From Bacteroides sp. (GTDB taxonomy: Bacteria; Bacteroidota; Bacteroidia; Bacteroidales; Bacteroidaceae), in NCBI GenBank assembly GCA_030152865.1, contig JASLIW010000075.1, positions 1-10,473 on the forward strand: DNA of 10,473 nt, read 5' to 3'. Numbering within the stretch: the stretch's first letter is position 1; every line of letters begins with the position of its first letter. Under the pieces are notes generated by a model. The model did no database searches and had not been told where the DNA came from. It was given only the letters and a program-made list of their open reading frames with translations. This document shows positions 1-8,344 of this stretch, one piece after another. Made by a program: the position numbers and the translations under genes.

Positions 1-9
1 AAAGAAAAA

Positions 10-44
10 GAGCGTGTACTGAGATTGAAACTCACTACACGCTC
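10..44. terminator. Strong intergenic hairpin, probable terminator
   Basis: A 9-bp stem (GAGCGTGTA at 10-18 with TACACGCTC at 36-44) is followed inward by a C/C mismatch, a further 4-bp stem (TGAG/CTCA, 20-23 with 31-34) and a 7-nt loop. On the plus side it is followed only by CCTTTG. On the minus side it is followed by a T-rich tail (complement of 1-9). The simplest reading is the terminator of a gene that ends left of the window, possibly bidirectional. No minus-strand gene lies to its right that would need it. Confidence 0.6.
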
Positions 45-609
45 CCTTTGATACATATAAAACATTTATAAACCTTAGAAGTTAAAACCAAAATGGCAAA
101 ATGGCTAGTCGTAGAAAAACTGTCAACTTCTACTTATAAAAGTAAAATAATCTTTAAGATAAACCTTATAAATCAAACTTCATTTTAGTAAAACAGATAT
201 GTTATATAACAGCTCCTCATTTTATCATTTCATATTTACGCCACACTTCAGTACAAAGAACGTTCATCTTTCATTTTTCGCTCAGCCAAAAGATCTAGAG
301 TAATATATCACTCACATTCAAATCATTACAAGCCTCCCTGCTTACTTCAAGCCCGCATCAGCATAACTCTATTCACAAAGCAATTCCAATAAAACGACTC
401 GTAACTTTGAGCAAATCAGCCCAGCCAGCCACTTTGACATAAAGACAAAAAAGTTTCACGAAATACATATTTTGAGATATTTTACCTATTTTAGCTTCTG
501 AATAGGGCTAAATAATGGCTTAGAAGATTTACCTAGCCTGTCAATTGTGGAAAATAAAACTCCCTATTTCATCCATTATTAAATTAAAGTTTAAAATAGA
601 AATTAGCTT
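45..609. other. Long AT-rich intergenic region, no gene seen
   Basis: No open reading frame, tRNA or rRNA is recognisable on either strand. An 8-bp inverted repeat (TAGAAGTT at 76-83, AACTTCTA at 125-132, 41 nt apart) is weak and of unknown meaning. The only exact plus-strand match to the Bacteroidetes -7 motif is at 402-409. The composition looks like genuine spacer rather than a decayed gene, but a protein-level search against databases was not possible. Confidence 0.6.
402..409 (+). promoter_or_regulatory. Possible -7 element upstream of the DASS transporter
   Basis: TAACTTTG is an exact match to the Bacteroidetes primary sigma -7 consensus TAnnTTTG and the only one on the plus strand in this spacer. 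No good TTTG is seen about 19 nt upstream, and the implied 5' leader would be about 195 nt. A closer but poorer alternative is TTG at 545-547 with TATTTCAT at 565-572 (17-nt spacer). Neither is secure. Confidence 0.25.
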
Positions 610-2076
610 ATGTCAACACAAAAATCCTTTTTAGCCACCTTGTTTAGTAAGCAGGTATTTATACCGATACTTGTAGTTGGAGTTTTACTACTCGTTTGGT
701 TGGTGCCTTCTGCCGACTACACCTTCACCGACTTAACAGTGGTGCAACAACGCGTCTTGATTATCTTTATTTTTGCTGTAATCATGTGGGTTACGGAGTA
801 CATCCCATCTTGGATCACCTCTGTATCTCTAACCACATTACTTCTCTTTACCGTATCAGACAGTGCCCTCTCCTTTTGTCGCATCAATGTGCCTCAGGAA
901 GATTTACTTTCATACAGATCCCTCATTGCAACCTTTGCCGACCCCATCATCTTCCTCTTCTTAGGAGGATTTATTTTGGCTGCCGTAGCCTCTAAGTTTT
1001 CCATCGACAAGAAAATAGCCAATGGTGTCATAAACCTCATTGGAAAAACCTCTAAATACTACCTACTTGGTATCATGCTTGTCACAGCGCTCTGCTCCAT
1101 GTTTGTGAGCAACACAGCTACAGCCATTATGATGCTAACCCTTATAAGCCCCTTACTCAATCAGTTTGACAAATCAGACAAAGGACGCACAGCCATGGTG
1201 CTGGGTATAGCCGTAGCCGCCAACCTAGGTGGTATGGGAACCCCCATAGGCACACCACCCAATGCCATTGTACTAAAATACCTCAATGACCCTAGCGGCC
1301 TCAACATGGACATTAGTTTTGGGGAGTGGACCATGGTCTTTGCCCCCTTTGCACTCCTTATGATCGTCATTGTATGGCGACTACTGCTCTACCTATTCCC
1401 CTTCTCTACCAAAGAGCTAAATAAAATGGATAGTGAGCCAGAAACCGATATGTATGCAGATACACCTCATCTCAAATATTTTGTTTATAGCATCATAGCA
1501 GCCACCATTATACTTTGGTGTTTTGACCGCATATTTGGTGTCAACCCCAACGTGGTAGCCTTTATCCCTATTGCCTTATTCTGCTTACTAGGTGTATTTG
1601 GTAAGAAAGACCTGGCCAATATCGACTGGAGTGTTCTATGGCTAGTAGCAGGAGGCTTCTCTCTAGGCTTTGCTTTTCAGGAGAGTGGACTCGCCCTCAA
1701 GCTCATCACCTCCATCAATTTCTCAGCAATCCACCCTTGGATTATTTTAATTTCTTGTTGGTTGATTTGCTACTTACTATCCAACTTTATCTCCAACACA
1801 GCTACAGTCAATCTACTCACACCTATATTTGTAGCCCTCGCCACCTCACTCTCTTCCGAGCTGCAGCACCTAGGCGGTGCACGCACCTTACTTGTTGGAG
1901 TGGCAGTATTTGCCTCACTAGCCATGATTCTGCCAGTAAGTACACCCCCCAATGCCTTGGCCTACTCAGCAGGAGAACTTGAAAAGAAAGACATGGCCAA
2001 AGTGGGTATTATTGTTGGAGGAATGGGTATCGCAGTCAGCATAATAGCAGTTGTAGCCATCGGCTTAATCAGCTAA
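610..2076 (+). CDS. DASS/SLC13-family sodium-coupled anion (dicarboxylate) symporter
   Basis: Inner-membrane carrier of the divalent anion:Na+ symporter (DASS/SLC13) family, whose members import succinate, malate, fumarate, citrate or sulfate with Na+. The 488 residues match the usual length and are almost entirely hydrophobic helices. The two family Ser-Asn-Thr motifs are present: S167-N168-T169 in the first half and S395-N396-T397 in the second. Each is paired with a Thr-Pro-Pro-Asn loop (T215-N218 and T445-N448). These are the inverted-repeat ion and substrate sites known from VcINDY. The N-terminus has one hydrophobic helix at about 18-34. The start is the first ATG after an AT-rich leader without an obvious Shine-Dalgarno sequence, as is normal in this phylum. 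The gene stands alone and ends 24 nt before a strong terminator. Dicarboxylate is the likeliest substrate, but the sequence does not exclude sulfate or citrate. Confidence 0.9.
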   Translation: MSTQKSFLATLFSKQVFIPILVVGVLLLVWLVPSADYTFTDLTVVQQRVLIIFIFAVIMWVTEYIPSWITSVSLTTLLLFTVSDSALSFCRINVPQEDLLSYRSLIATFADPIIFLFLGGFILAAVASKFSIDKKIANGVINLIGKTSKYYLLGIMLVTALCSMFVSNTATAIMMLTLISPLLNQFDKSDKGRTAMVLGIAVAANLGGMGTPIGTPPNAIVLKYLNDPSGLNMDISFGEWTMVFAPFALLMIVIVWRLLLYLFPFSTKELNKMDSEPETDMYADTPHLKYFVYSIIAATIILWCFDRIFGVNPNVVAFIPIALFCLLGVFGKKDLANIDWSVLWLVAGGFSLGFAFQESGLALKLITSINFSAIHPWIILISCWLICYLLSNFISNTATVNLLTPIFVALATSLSSELQHLGGARTLLVGVAVFASLAMILPVSTPPNALAYSAGELEKKDMAKVGIIVGGMGIAVSIIAVVAIGLIS

Positions 2077-2099
2077 ATTCGCATACCAACAAAGAACAA

Positions 2100-2130
2100 A
2101 AAGGCTCATGATCCAAAATCATGAGCCTTT
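2100..2130. terminator. Bidirectional intrinsic terminator between convergent genes
   Basis: A perfect 13-bp stem (AAAGGCTCATGAT at 2100-2112 with its complement at 2118-2130) encloses a 5-nt loop. The plus strand continues as CTTATTTT, and the minus strand continues into T-rich sequence (complement of 2086-2099). It lies 24 nt after the DASS stop and 19 nt beyond the PACE gene's stop, so it can end both transcripts. Confidence 0.9.
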
Positions 2131-2148
2131 CTTATTTTAGATGGAATA

Positions 2149-2601
2149 TTACTTCTCCTTGAGTAACTTCTTAATGGTATAAGACCTCAACTTATCATAG
2201 AGCCAATTAAAGACTATGGTATAAGGGAAAAAATAAACAAGCATAGCAAACTCCAACTTAAAAGCCTCCCAAAGTGTAAGCCCCATAGCTAGAGAAATAA
2301 TAGGCACAGCTATAAATATTAAACCCACCTCAAACAAGGTACCATGAATGACACGCACACCAAAAGTCTTTTTAAACTTATAGCGGTAACGCAGCTGATC
2401 ATATATCCAGTTATACACATAATTCCAAATTGTGGCAGTAATAGATACTATAACAGCAATTAGGCCTGATTCCGACAGCGACTTACCTGAAAAGAACATG
2501 ACAATAGGTGCACTAGTCACAATACCTATCAATTCATACATCACAGCGTGGAACACGCGCTCGTATGGAGTTCTTTTAATGAGATGATCTACTAACCGCA
2601 T
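2149..2601 (-). CDS. PACE-family multidrug/biocide efflux transporter
   Basis: Small inner-membrane antiporter of the proteobacterial antimicrobial compound efflux (PACE) family, whose prototype AceI exports chlorhexidine in exchange for protons. At 150 residues it has the family's length and its two tandem bacterial transmembrane pair domains (four helices). All four signature motifs are visible. They are R15-x-x-H18-A with E23 in helix 1, W59-N60 to N64 and D68 after helix 2, R83-x-x-H86 with F90-E91-x-G93-L in helix 3, and Y127-T128 to N132 and D136 after helix 4. E23 corresponds to the proton-coupling glutamate of AceI; Tyr22 replaces the usual Phe before it. The gene is monocistronic, convergent with the DASS gene and tandem with the RND operon, but separated from it by a terminator and its own promoter. 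By eye it is more AT-rich than the RND genes. Its substrate is unknown; polyamine-like cations have been proposed for the family. Confidence 0.9.
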   Translation of the reverse strand: MRLVDHLIKRTPYERVFHAVMYELIGIVTSAPIVMFFSGKSLSESGLIAVIVSITATIWNYVYNWIYDQLRYRYKFKKTFGVRVIHGTLFEVGLIFIAVPIISLAMGLTLWEAFKLEFAMLVYFFPYTIVFNWLYDKLRSYTIKKLLKEK

Positions 2602-2644
2602 AAGACAGTAAGATTTTAGTTAAGAATTTAAGTTTACGAATGAG

Positions 2645-2673
2645 TAAAGATATTCTTTTTTATCTACACCAAC
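2645..2673 (-). promoter_or_regulatory. Putative promoter of the PACE gene
   Basis: On the minus strand, GTTG (2670-2673) is followed after 17 nt by TATCTTTA (2645-2652). The latter differs from the Bacteroidetes -7 consensus TAnnTTTG only at its last base. It would start transcription near 2638-2641, giving a leader of about 37-40 nt before the ATG at 2601. The spacer is slightly shorter than the usual 19-21 nt. Confidence 0.4.
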
Positions 2674-2716
2674 GACTGGGGTTGTAAAATAAATATTAAT
2701 AAATGTATAGTCCTAT

Positions 2717-2754
2717 CAATAAAAAAGGGAGAATACCTATCCCGATATTCTCCC
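2717..2754 (-). terminator. Intrinsic terminator of the RND efflux operon
   Basis: A perfect 9-bp stem (GGGAGAATA at 2727-2735 with TATTCTCCC at 2746-2754) has a 10-nt loop. On the minus strand it is followed by TTTTTTATTG. It lies 22 nt past the outer-membrane channel's stop and ahead of the PACE promoter, so the efflux operon and the PACE gene appear to be separate transcripts. Confidence 0.9.
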
Positions 2755-2776
2755 ACAACCTATCTTTTTTAAAGAA

Positions 2777-4024
2777 TTAGAGATCTATATCCCAGATTCC
2801 ACAGGTATATTCCAGATTTACTAGCGCAGAAGCATAAGCTTTGGTAGCCGCTAAGTATTGTTCTTGCACCTCATTGTAGGTGCGCTGAGCCATCAAAACC
2901 TCTAAAATGCTCGTTTCACCACGCTTGTAGCGATACACCATACCTTGCAACACCTCCTTAGCCTCATCTAGCAATCCTGATACATATTGATCAACCTGCT
3001 TTTGAGTAGCTTCATATTGAAAGAAGGCCTGCGACACTTCTACTTGCGTATCCATCTCCTTGCTCTCTCTCAACAAATGGTTCTGCTCCACAGCCAGTTG
3101 TGACGAACGTATTACACCCTTATTGATATTAGAGAACTTCAAGGGGATAGTCACCCCTGCTTTGACCGCATGTCGATTAGGCCATACACCGTGCCAATCC
3201 CGACTATACCCCAGCATCAGACCCAGATCTGTTCTGCGCTCAGCTCGAGCCAGCTTCAACTGATTTTGAGCCACCTCAATACCTTTGTGAGCCAACAAAA
3301 CATCAATACGCTGCTGCAAGGCTACCTCCATCAAATCATGCAACTCATAAGAGCGTCTCAAGCTAGCAAACTCTCCCACAGGCTGTCCCATAGTCCCAAT
3401 TCGCTTGCCCATGTAGCGATTCAAAAGCACTAAAGCAGACTTGTAGGCTGCTTCTTGCTCATAGACCTCATTCAGAAGTGTAGCAGCCTCTACCCGAGAC
3501 TGTCTCGCATCGTTGAGTGTAATCTCTCCTAAGGCATAACGTATGCTATCGGAGCGATGTAACTCAAGCATCGAAACATAAGAATTACGCTTCACCTCCA
3601 GCAAATCGCGTTGCAGAATAGCATCTAGAAAAGCATGCGTAGCCTCAGCCCTTAAATCCTGAAAATAGGCCTCTAACTCCAGTTCTGCCCACTCGCGCTG
3701 GGTTTTGGCACTGCGAATCCGTGCACCTCGCTTGCCCAGCTCAAGCGTATAGCCCAGCTCCACACTAAAGTTTTCGTGTTCTCCCTCAAAGGTAAGCTCT
3801 GGATCGGGCATCACCCGTGAAGCCGCTATTTCTGCCTGAGCGATATCCACCTGATAACGCTCTGCCAATAAATGTAGATTATTCGTACCCACCTCCTTGA
3901 GGTAAGTCTGAAAATCGAGTTTGCTGAGCTCATCACCGGCTGTAGATTGAGCCAGTAATGCCCAAGGACTAAGCAAAAGTAAACCTGCAATATATAGTAA
4001 TCTAAACCCTTTCATTCTCATCAT
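2777..4024 (-). CDS. TolC-family outer-membrane efflux channel (CzcC/CusC type)
   Basis: Outer-membrane channel of the tripartite efflux system encoded by this operon; three copies would form the barrel and periplasmic tunnel. The 415 residues begin with a signal peptide (basic start, hydrophobic stretch about 9-24, likely cleavage after A25). There is no lipobox cysteine, so unlike E. coli CusC it is not expected to be lipidated. The two outer-membrane efflux protein repeats follow. The first spans about 45-235 and includes a PDPELTFEGEH-like strand at 73-83 and the ELGKRG turn at 95-100. The second spans about 240-410 and includes Y365-K-R-G-E-T-S-I and long coiled-coil helices rich in Glu and Gln. 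The first ATG overlaps the pump gene by 23 nt; ATGs at 4021 and 4015 are alternatives, the latter giving a more typical signal peptide. It is the last gene of the operon and is followed by a terminator. Confidence 0.9.
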   Translation of the reverse strand: MMRMKGFRLLYIAGLLLLSPWALLAQSTAGDELSKLDFQTYLKEVGTNNLHLLAERYQVDIAQAEIAASRVMPDPELTFEGEHENFSVELGYTLELGKRGARIRSAKTQREWAELELEAYFQDLRAEATHAFLDAILQRDLLEVKRNSYVSMLELHRSDSIRYALGEITLNDARQSRVEAATLLNEVYEQEAAYKSALVLLNRYMGKRIGTMGQPVGEFASLRRSYELHDLMEVALQQRIDVLLAHKGIEVAQNQLKLARAERRTDLGLMLGYSRDWHGVWPNRHAVKAGVTIPLKFSNINKGVIRSSQLAVEQNHLLRESKEMDTQVEVSQAFFQYEATQKQVDQYVSGLLDEAKEVLQGMVYRYKRGETSILEVLMAQRTYNEVQEQYLAATKAYASALVNLEYTCGIWDIDL

Positions 4025-7000
4025 TTTTATCCAATTCTTTTTCGTCTTTCACATACTTTTTCTCCACCAAATAATAAAGCACAGGCAGGGCAAACAACGT
4101 AATAATGGTAGAGAACATCAAGCCATATACGATAACCGTAGCCAAAGGCCGCTGTACATCAGAGCCGATACCTGTCGCCATAGAAGCAGGGAATAAACCC
4201 AGTATAGCTACAGTAGCTGTCATCAGTACCGGACGGAAACGATGTCGTGTACCGTCTGTTACTGCCTCATACAGCGTCTCGCCACCCTTACGCAAATCGT
4301 TGATGTGCGACACCATAATCACCCCATTCTGTATGGCCACCCCAAAGAGCGCAATGAAGCCCACTGCCGAAGAGACATTCAGCGTCATGCCTCGCAAGTT
4401 TAGAGCAAGCATCCCTCCAAATAGGGCTAAGGGCACAATAGCCAGCACCAGACCCGCCTGTCTGAACTTACCAAAAGCCAGATAAAGCAAGAAAAACATC
4501 AGCGCCAAGGCCAAAGGCACAATCACACTCAAGCGTGAATAAGCCCGATGCTGATTCTCAAACTGACCACCCCACTTGATGTGGTACTTCTCATGATCGT
4601 AAGTCACCTCCTCTTCTATCTTGCGTTGAGCCTCCTTGAGGAAAGAAGACAAATCCGTCCCACGCAGATTCAGCTTCACCGTCAAATGACGCTTATTCAT
4701 CTCCCGCGTTATGGTACTCTCACCCGTACTCAGCTTGATATCGGCCACCTGAGAGAGTGGAATCTTAGCACCTGTAGTCGAAGTTAGCATCAAGCCTGCT
4801 ATCTTCTCTGGTGTATCTCGGGCCTCCTCTTTGTACTTGCAAGTTATGTCATAGACCCGATCCTCTTGGTAGATTTGAGAGATAGCCTTACCACTGATGG
4901 CAATCTCTATCAGATCCGTAACATCAGACACATTCAGGCCGTAGCGAGCAATCGCATCGCGATCCATCTGAATCTGCAACTGAGGCAAGGGAGGCTCTTG
5001 ATCAATATCTAAATCGGTAGCACCTGGCACAGCCCGCAAAACCTCCATCACCTCCTCGGCTATTCTACGCGTCTCCTTAAAGTCATTGCCATAGACCTTG
5101 ACCACTAGCTCACTATGAGCACCCGAAATCTTATCCATCACCCCATCGATCATCGGCTGGCTAAAACCAACGGTAAATCCAGGTAAAGTAGCATACTCCT
5201 GAGCAAGCTCATCAATGAGGTCATCCTTCGTCTTACCTCTAGGCCACTCCTTGTAGGGCTTGATGCCCACAGACACCTCAAAGTGTGAAGGAGTAAAGGG
5301 ATCGGTCCCATCGTCATTACGCCCAGCCTGCACAGCCACATATGTCACCTCAGGATACTTCATCGTACGAGCCCTTAGTGTATCCGACAGCTCCTTGGAG
5401 CGATCAATAGTAATGCCTGGCGGCAGATTCACCTGTAGCCAAATAGAACCCTCATCTAAGGTAGGCAAGAAATCCTTTCCCACTAAAGCCGTAAGAAACA
5501 CCGCACCAGCAAACACACTCAAAACCACAGCCAAAACCTTTTTGGGCTTATGAATAATGCGGTCTATCACTGCAGCATACTTCAGTGTCAGCCTCTCCAA
5601 CCAACGGTTGTGATAGATCTTCTGAGGCTTACGGTATAAGGAATACCCCAAGCCAGGAATCAGAAAGAGCGCCACAAGCAGAGCACCTATCAAGGCATAG
5701 CTCACCGTAAATGCCATAGGCGTAAACAACTTCTTCTCCACACGCTCAAAGGCAAACAAAGGAATATAGGCCGTAATAATAATGGTAGTCGCAAATAAGA
5801 TAGGCTTAGCTACAAGCTTCACACGTTTGGCAATACTTTGCTCTGTCAGCTTCTCTTCGGGATGATCCTCCCGCTTTTTGAGTATCGTCTCCATCATCAC
5901 AATAGCCCCATCCACTATAATACCAAAATCTATCGCCCCCAGAGAGAGGAGATTGGCAGGAATATTGGTAAAGTGCATTAAGATAAAAGCAATTAGCAAA
6001 GACAAGGGAATGGTAATTGCCACCAGCAAAGCCCCCTTCCAACTACCTAAAAAGATAATTAAGACAATAATCACAAGGGCCATCCCCTCGAGCAAGGTAG
6101 TCGATACCGTTGTGAGCGTTGTGTCAACCAGATCGGTACGATCCAAGAAAGTATGGATGTGTACCCCTTCAGGCAAAATCTCATTATTGAGCTCCTCCAC
6201 CGCCTCTTGTATGCCATGTAGCACCACCGAAGGATTCTCATGCTTGAGTAGCAATACAATCCCCTCAATGCTCTCCGGGTACTCTCGGCTACGATCAGAA
6301 TAACCAAACACACCTTTACGCTCCAGATTACCATATTTCAGCTCCCCTAGATCCTGGAGAAAAATAGGCACACCACGCTCCGAGCTAACCACAATCTTAC
6401 CCAAATCTTCCAAGTCACTAATCTGTCCGATACCTCGTACCACATAGCCCAGATCACCCCGATTTAAGATGCTTCCTCCCACATTGGCGTTGTTTTTCTC
6501 AATCGCATCTACCACCTCACTCAGGGCCAGATTGTATTGCTCCAACTTGTGGGGATCCAGCTCCACTTGAAACTGCGTAGTAATCCCCCCAAAGTTACTC
6601 ACATCGGCCACACCCGACACCTCTTTGATACGTGGAATAATCACCCAGTATTGCAGGTCAGTAAGCTCACGCAAAGAGTGCTGATCACTCTCTATGATGT
6701 AGCGGTAGATCTCTCCTGTCGGTGAGGTTAGTGGGTCCAGCTCCGCCACAGCCCCATCGGGCAAATCCACTTCGGCAATGCGCTCTTGCACCCGTTGGCG
6801 GCTCCAGTAATCCTCCACACCATCTTCAAACACAAGGGTAATCATAGAGAGCCCAAATGTACTCTTACTTCGCATCACATGCATACCAGGCATCCCATTT
6901 AGGGCACGCTCCAAGGGTATCGTAATTTGCTGCTCCACCTCCTCGGCTGCTAGCCCAGGCACCTGAGTCACTACCTGTGAGGTTACATCAGCAATATCTG

Positions 7001-7121
7001 GATAAGCTTCAATAGACAACTGCTTCCAAGAGTAATAGCCAAAGAAGGCTAAAAGGGCAAATAAAAGCACAATCACCCACCTCTTCTGAATCGTCATCAG
7101 CATAAAATTCTTCTTCAACAT
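4002..7121 (-). CDS. czcA: CzcA/CusA-family heavy-metal efflux RND pump
   Basis: Inner-membrane, proton-driven RND pump of the heavy-metal efflux (HME) group, exporting metal cations through the adaptor and TolC channel of the same operon. The 1039 residues have the full RND layout. TM1 is at about 14-31, a large periplasmic porter domain (about 35-335) follows, then TM2-TM6 (about 340-495), TM7 (about 528-547), a second porter domain to about 862 and TM8-TM12 (about 865-1020). TM4 carries D398-F-G-I-I-V-D404-G-A with E411, matching the proton-relay residues D402, D408 and E415 of Cupriavidus CzcA. The DFG...DGA pattern is of the divalent-cation (Zn/Co/Ni/Cd) type rather than the Cu/Ag type. 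At the positions of the CusA methionine relay I align Trp/Leu (about 561-562), His/Phe (about 613-614) and Asp (about 663), so there is no Cu(I) methionine path. Thr412 replaces the usual Asn after the Glu. Metal identity remains an inference. Confidence 0.93.
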   Translation of the reverse strand: MLKKNFMLMTIQKRWVIVLLFALLAFFGYYSWKQLSIEAYPDIADVTSQVVTQVPGLAAEEVEQQITIPLERALNGMPGMHVMRSKSTFGLSMITLVFEDGVEDYWSRQRVQERIAEVDLPDGAVAELDPLTSPTGEIYRYIIESDQHSLRELTDLQYWVIIPRIKEVSGVADVSNFGGITTQFQVELDPHKLEQYNLALSEVVDAIEKNNANVGGSILNRGDLGYVVRGIGQISDLEDLGKIVVSSERGVPIFLQDLGELKYGNLERKGVFGYSDRSREYPESIEGIVLLLKHENPSVVLHGIQEAVEELNNEILPEGVHIHTFLDRTDLVDTTLTTVSTTLLEGMALVIIVLIIFLGSWKGALLVAITIPLSLLIAFILMHFTNIPANLLSLGAIDFGIIVDGAIVMMETILKKREDHPEEKLTEQSIAKRVKLVAKPILFATTIIITAYIPLFAFERVEKKLFTPMAFTVSYALIGALLVALFLIPGLGYSLYRKPQKIYHNRWLERLTLKYAAVIDRIIHKPKKVLAVVLSVFAGAVFLTALVGKDFLPTLDEGSIWLQVNLPPGITIDRSKELSDTLRARTMKYPEVTYVAVQAGRNDDGTDPFTPSHFEVSVGIKPYKEWPRGKTKDDLIDELAQEYATLPGFTVGFSQPMIDGVMDKISGAHSELVVKVYGNDFKETRRIAEEVMEVLRAVPGATDLDIDQEPPLPQLQIQMDRDAIARYGLNVSDVTDLIEIAISGKAISQIYQEDRVYDITCKYKEEARDTPEKIAGLMLTSTTGAKIPLSQVADIKLSTGESTITREMNKRHLTVKLNLRGTDLSSFLKEAQRKIEEEVTYDHEKYHIKWGGQFENQHRAYSRLSVIVPLALALMFFLLYLAFGKFRQAGLVLAIVPLALFGGMLALNLRGMTLNVSSAVGFIALFGVAIQNGVIMVSHINDLRKGGETLYEAVTDGTRHRFRPVLMTATVAILGLFPASMATGIGSDVQRPLATVIVYGLMFSTIITLFALPVLYYLVEKKYVKDEKELDKNDENERV

Positions 7122-7130
7122 ACCTACTTC

Positions 7131-8234
7131 TTATTTAAAATAGTATCCTCCTTCACTCACTATCACATCGCCCGCATGCAGGCCATTGCTCAGAACAGCT
7201 TGCCCATTACGAGTCACCTCTACCTCTACTGGCGTACGCACAAAGGTATCCTTGCCTTTCTGTACAAAGACATAGCTACTCTCCTCCCCTTGCAAAATAG
7301 CCTTTTCGGGCACCACTAGGTGAGGTTTGGGCTGATCGGTAAAATGCACCGTAGCATACATCCCTAGCTTGAGATGCCCTTTGCTATTGTCGCAGACCGA
7401 TAGGACCTTAATCGAGCGAGTATCTGGATCGATAGAACCATCTATGTAGTAAACACTTCCCTTCAAAGGCTCTTCGGGACGTGCCGAAATATGAATATCC
7501 ATTTGATCGCCTACATGGATGTGACGAATATCCTTCTCCTTCACCTGTGCCACTACCCACACCTGAGATAGATCGGCCACCACAGCCACCTGCTCCGACT
7601 CACTAGTCAGATACTGCCCAGTCACAAGGTTATTCTGAATCACTTGTCCAGCAATAGGTGCACGCACCACCAAAGGTTCGCCCAGCTTCATCTCGCTTGG
7701 GTTGGTCTGATACACCTGCAGAGCTGTATAGGCATTCTCATACTCCTTATCTGCTAGAAAAAGCGCGTTTTTGGCCTCGTCCAGCTCCTTTTGTGAGCCC
7801 ACTCCATTGGCATGCAAATCCTTCTGACGCTGCAAGTGAATGCGTGCCAGCTCCCGATCCGACTCTGCCTGAAAAAACTCCTTCTGAGCCGTAGTAAAAT
7901 CTGAAGAGATAATGGCAAACAGCGGCGTATTCTTCTGTACCTGCTCACCTAACTTAATGTACGACCTCACCACACGCCCTGCAAAAGGAGGTGCAATGTA
8001 GGCATATTGAGTCGGTATCGCTTGAATCGTACCTGCAGTGCTCACTTCACGTGCCACCAACTCCTCACTCACCTGAGCCAATTTCACCTTTTCGTTCAGC
8101 AAGCGCTGATCAGATACCCGTACGGTATCTCCCACAAACTGATAAGGAATTTGTACCTGAGGTTCTTCAGTCTGCTTACAAGCCACAAAGGCCAGACAGC
8201 ACACCCATCCCAATAAAATCTTCTTTTTTGTCAT
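7131..8234 (-). CDS. RND periplasmic adaptor (membrane fusion protein), lipoprotein, CzcB/CusB type
   Basis: Periplasmic adaptor linking the RND pump to the outer-membrane channel. The 367 residues start with a lipoprotein signal: three lysines, a hydrophobic core and a F-V-A-C19 lipobox, so it is probably anchored by lipid at Cys19. The HlyD-type domains follow. The first half of the barrel-sandwich (lipoyl) domain is at about 76-108, with the AGRVV and LGEQVQKNTPL signatures. A coiled-coil hairpin is at about 112-178. The second lipoyl half is at about 187-218 (APIAGQV). Beta-barrel and membrane-proximal domains continue to the end (VPEKAIL near 308-314). It is shorter than CzcB of Cupriavidus and has no additional metal-binding domain. 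The mature N-terminal 50 residues contain no Met or His, so CusB-type metal hand-over is not visible. It is the first gene of the operon; its stop lies 9 nt before the pump's start. Confidence 0.92.
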   Translation of the reverse strand: MTKKKILLGWVCCLAFVACKQTEEPQVQIPYQFVGDTVRVSDQRLLNEKVKLAQVSEELVAREVSTAGTIQAIPTQYAYIAPPFAGRVVRSYIKLGEQVQKNTPLFAIISSDFTTAQKEFFQAESDRELARIHLQRQKDLHANGVGSQKELDEAKNALFLADKEYENAYTALQVYQTNPSEMKLGEPLVVRAPIAGQVIQNNLVTGQYLTSESEQVAVVADLSQVWVVAQVKEKDIRHIHVGDQMDIHISARPEEPLKGSVYYIDGSIDPDTRSIKVLSVCDNSKGHLKLGMYATVHFTDQPKPHLVVPEKAILQGEESSYVFVQKGKDTFVRTPVEVEVTRNGQAVLSNGLHAGDVIVSEGGYYFK

Positions 8235-8277
8235 GTCACGGAATATTTAGCTTCGTTATATGCTTATTAATAAACTA

Positions 8278-8308
8278 CAAAAATAGAGGCTTTGAAGCAA
8301 TAGACACG
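8278..8308 (-). promoter_or_regulatory. Putative promoter of the RND efflux operon
   Basis: Minus-strand TATTTTTG (8278-8285) is an exact match to the Bacteroidetes -7 consensus TAnnTTTG. Nineteen nt upstream lies CGTG (8305-8308), a weak -33 partner. The predicted start near 8272 leaves a leader of about 38 nt before the adaptor ATG. The palindrome TTATTAATAA (8264-8273) sits at the predicted start and could be an operator, but this is speculative. Confidence 0.5.
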
Positions 8309-8344
8309 ACTTACAGCTATTAGAAAAGTATTAGAATACGAGTT

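Noticed and set aside
76..132. Inverted repeat TAGAAGTT/AACTTCTA as an operator or mobile-element end
   Set aside because: It is only 8 bp with 41 nt between the arms, and no transposase or target duplication is nearby.
1161..1370. Minus-strand ORF inside the DASS gene, and similar ORFs within the efflux, adaptor and Sel1 genes
   Set aside because: All lie in alternative frames of strongly supported genes and their translations look unlike proteins.
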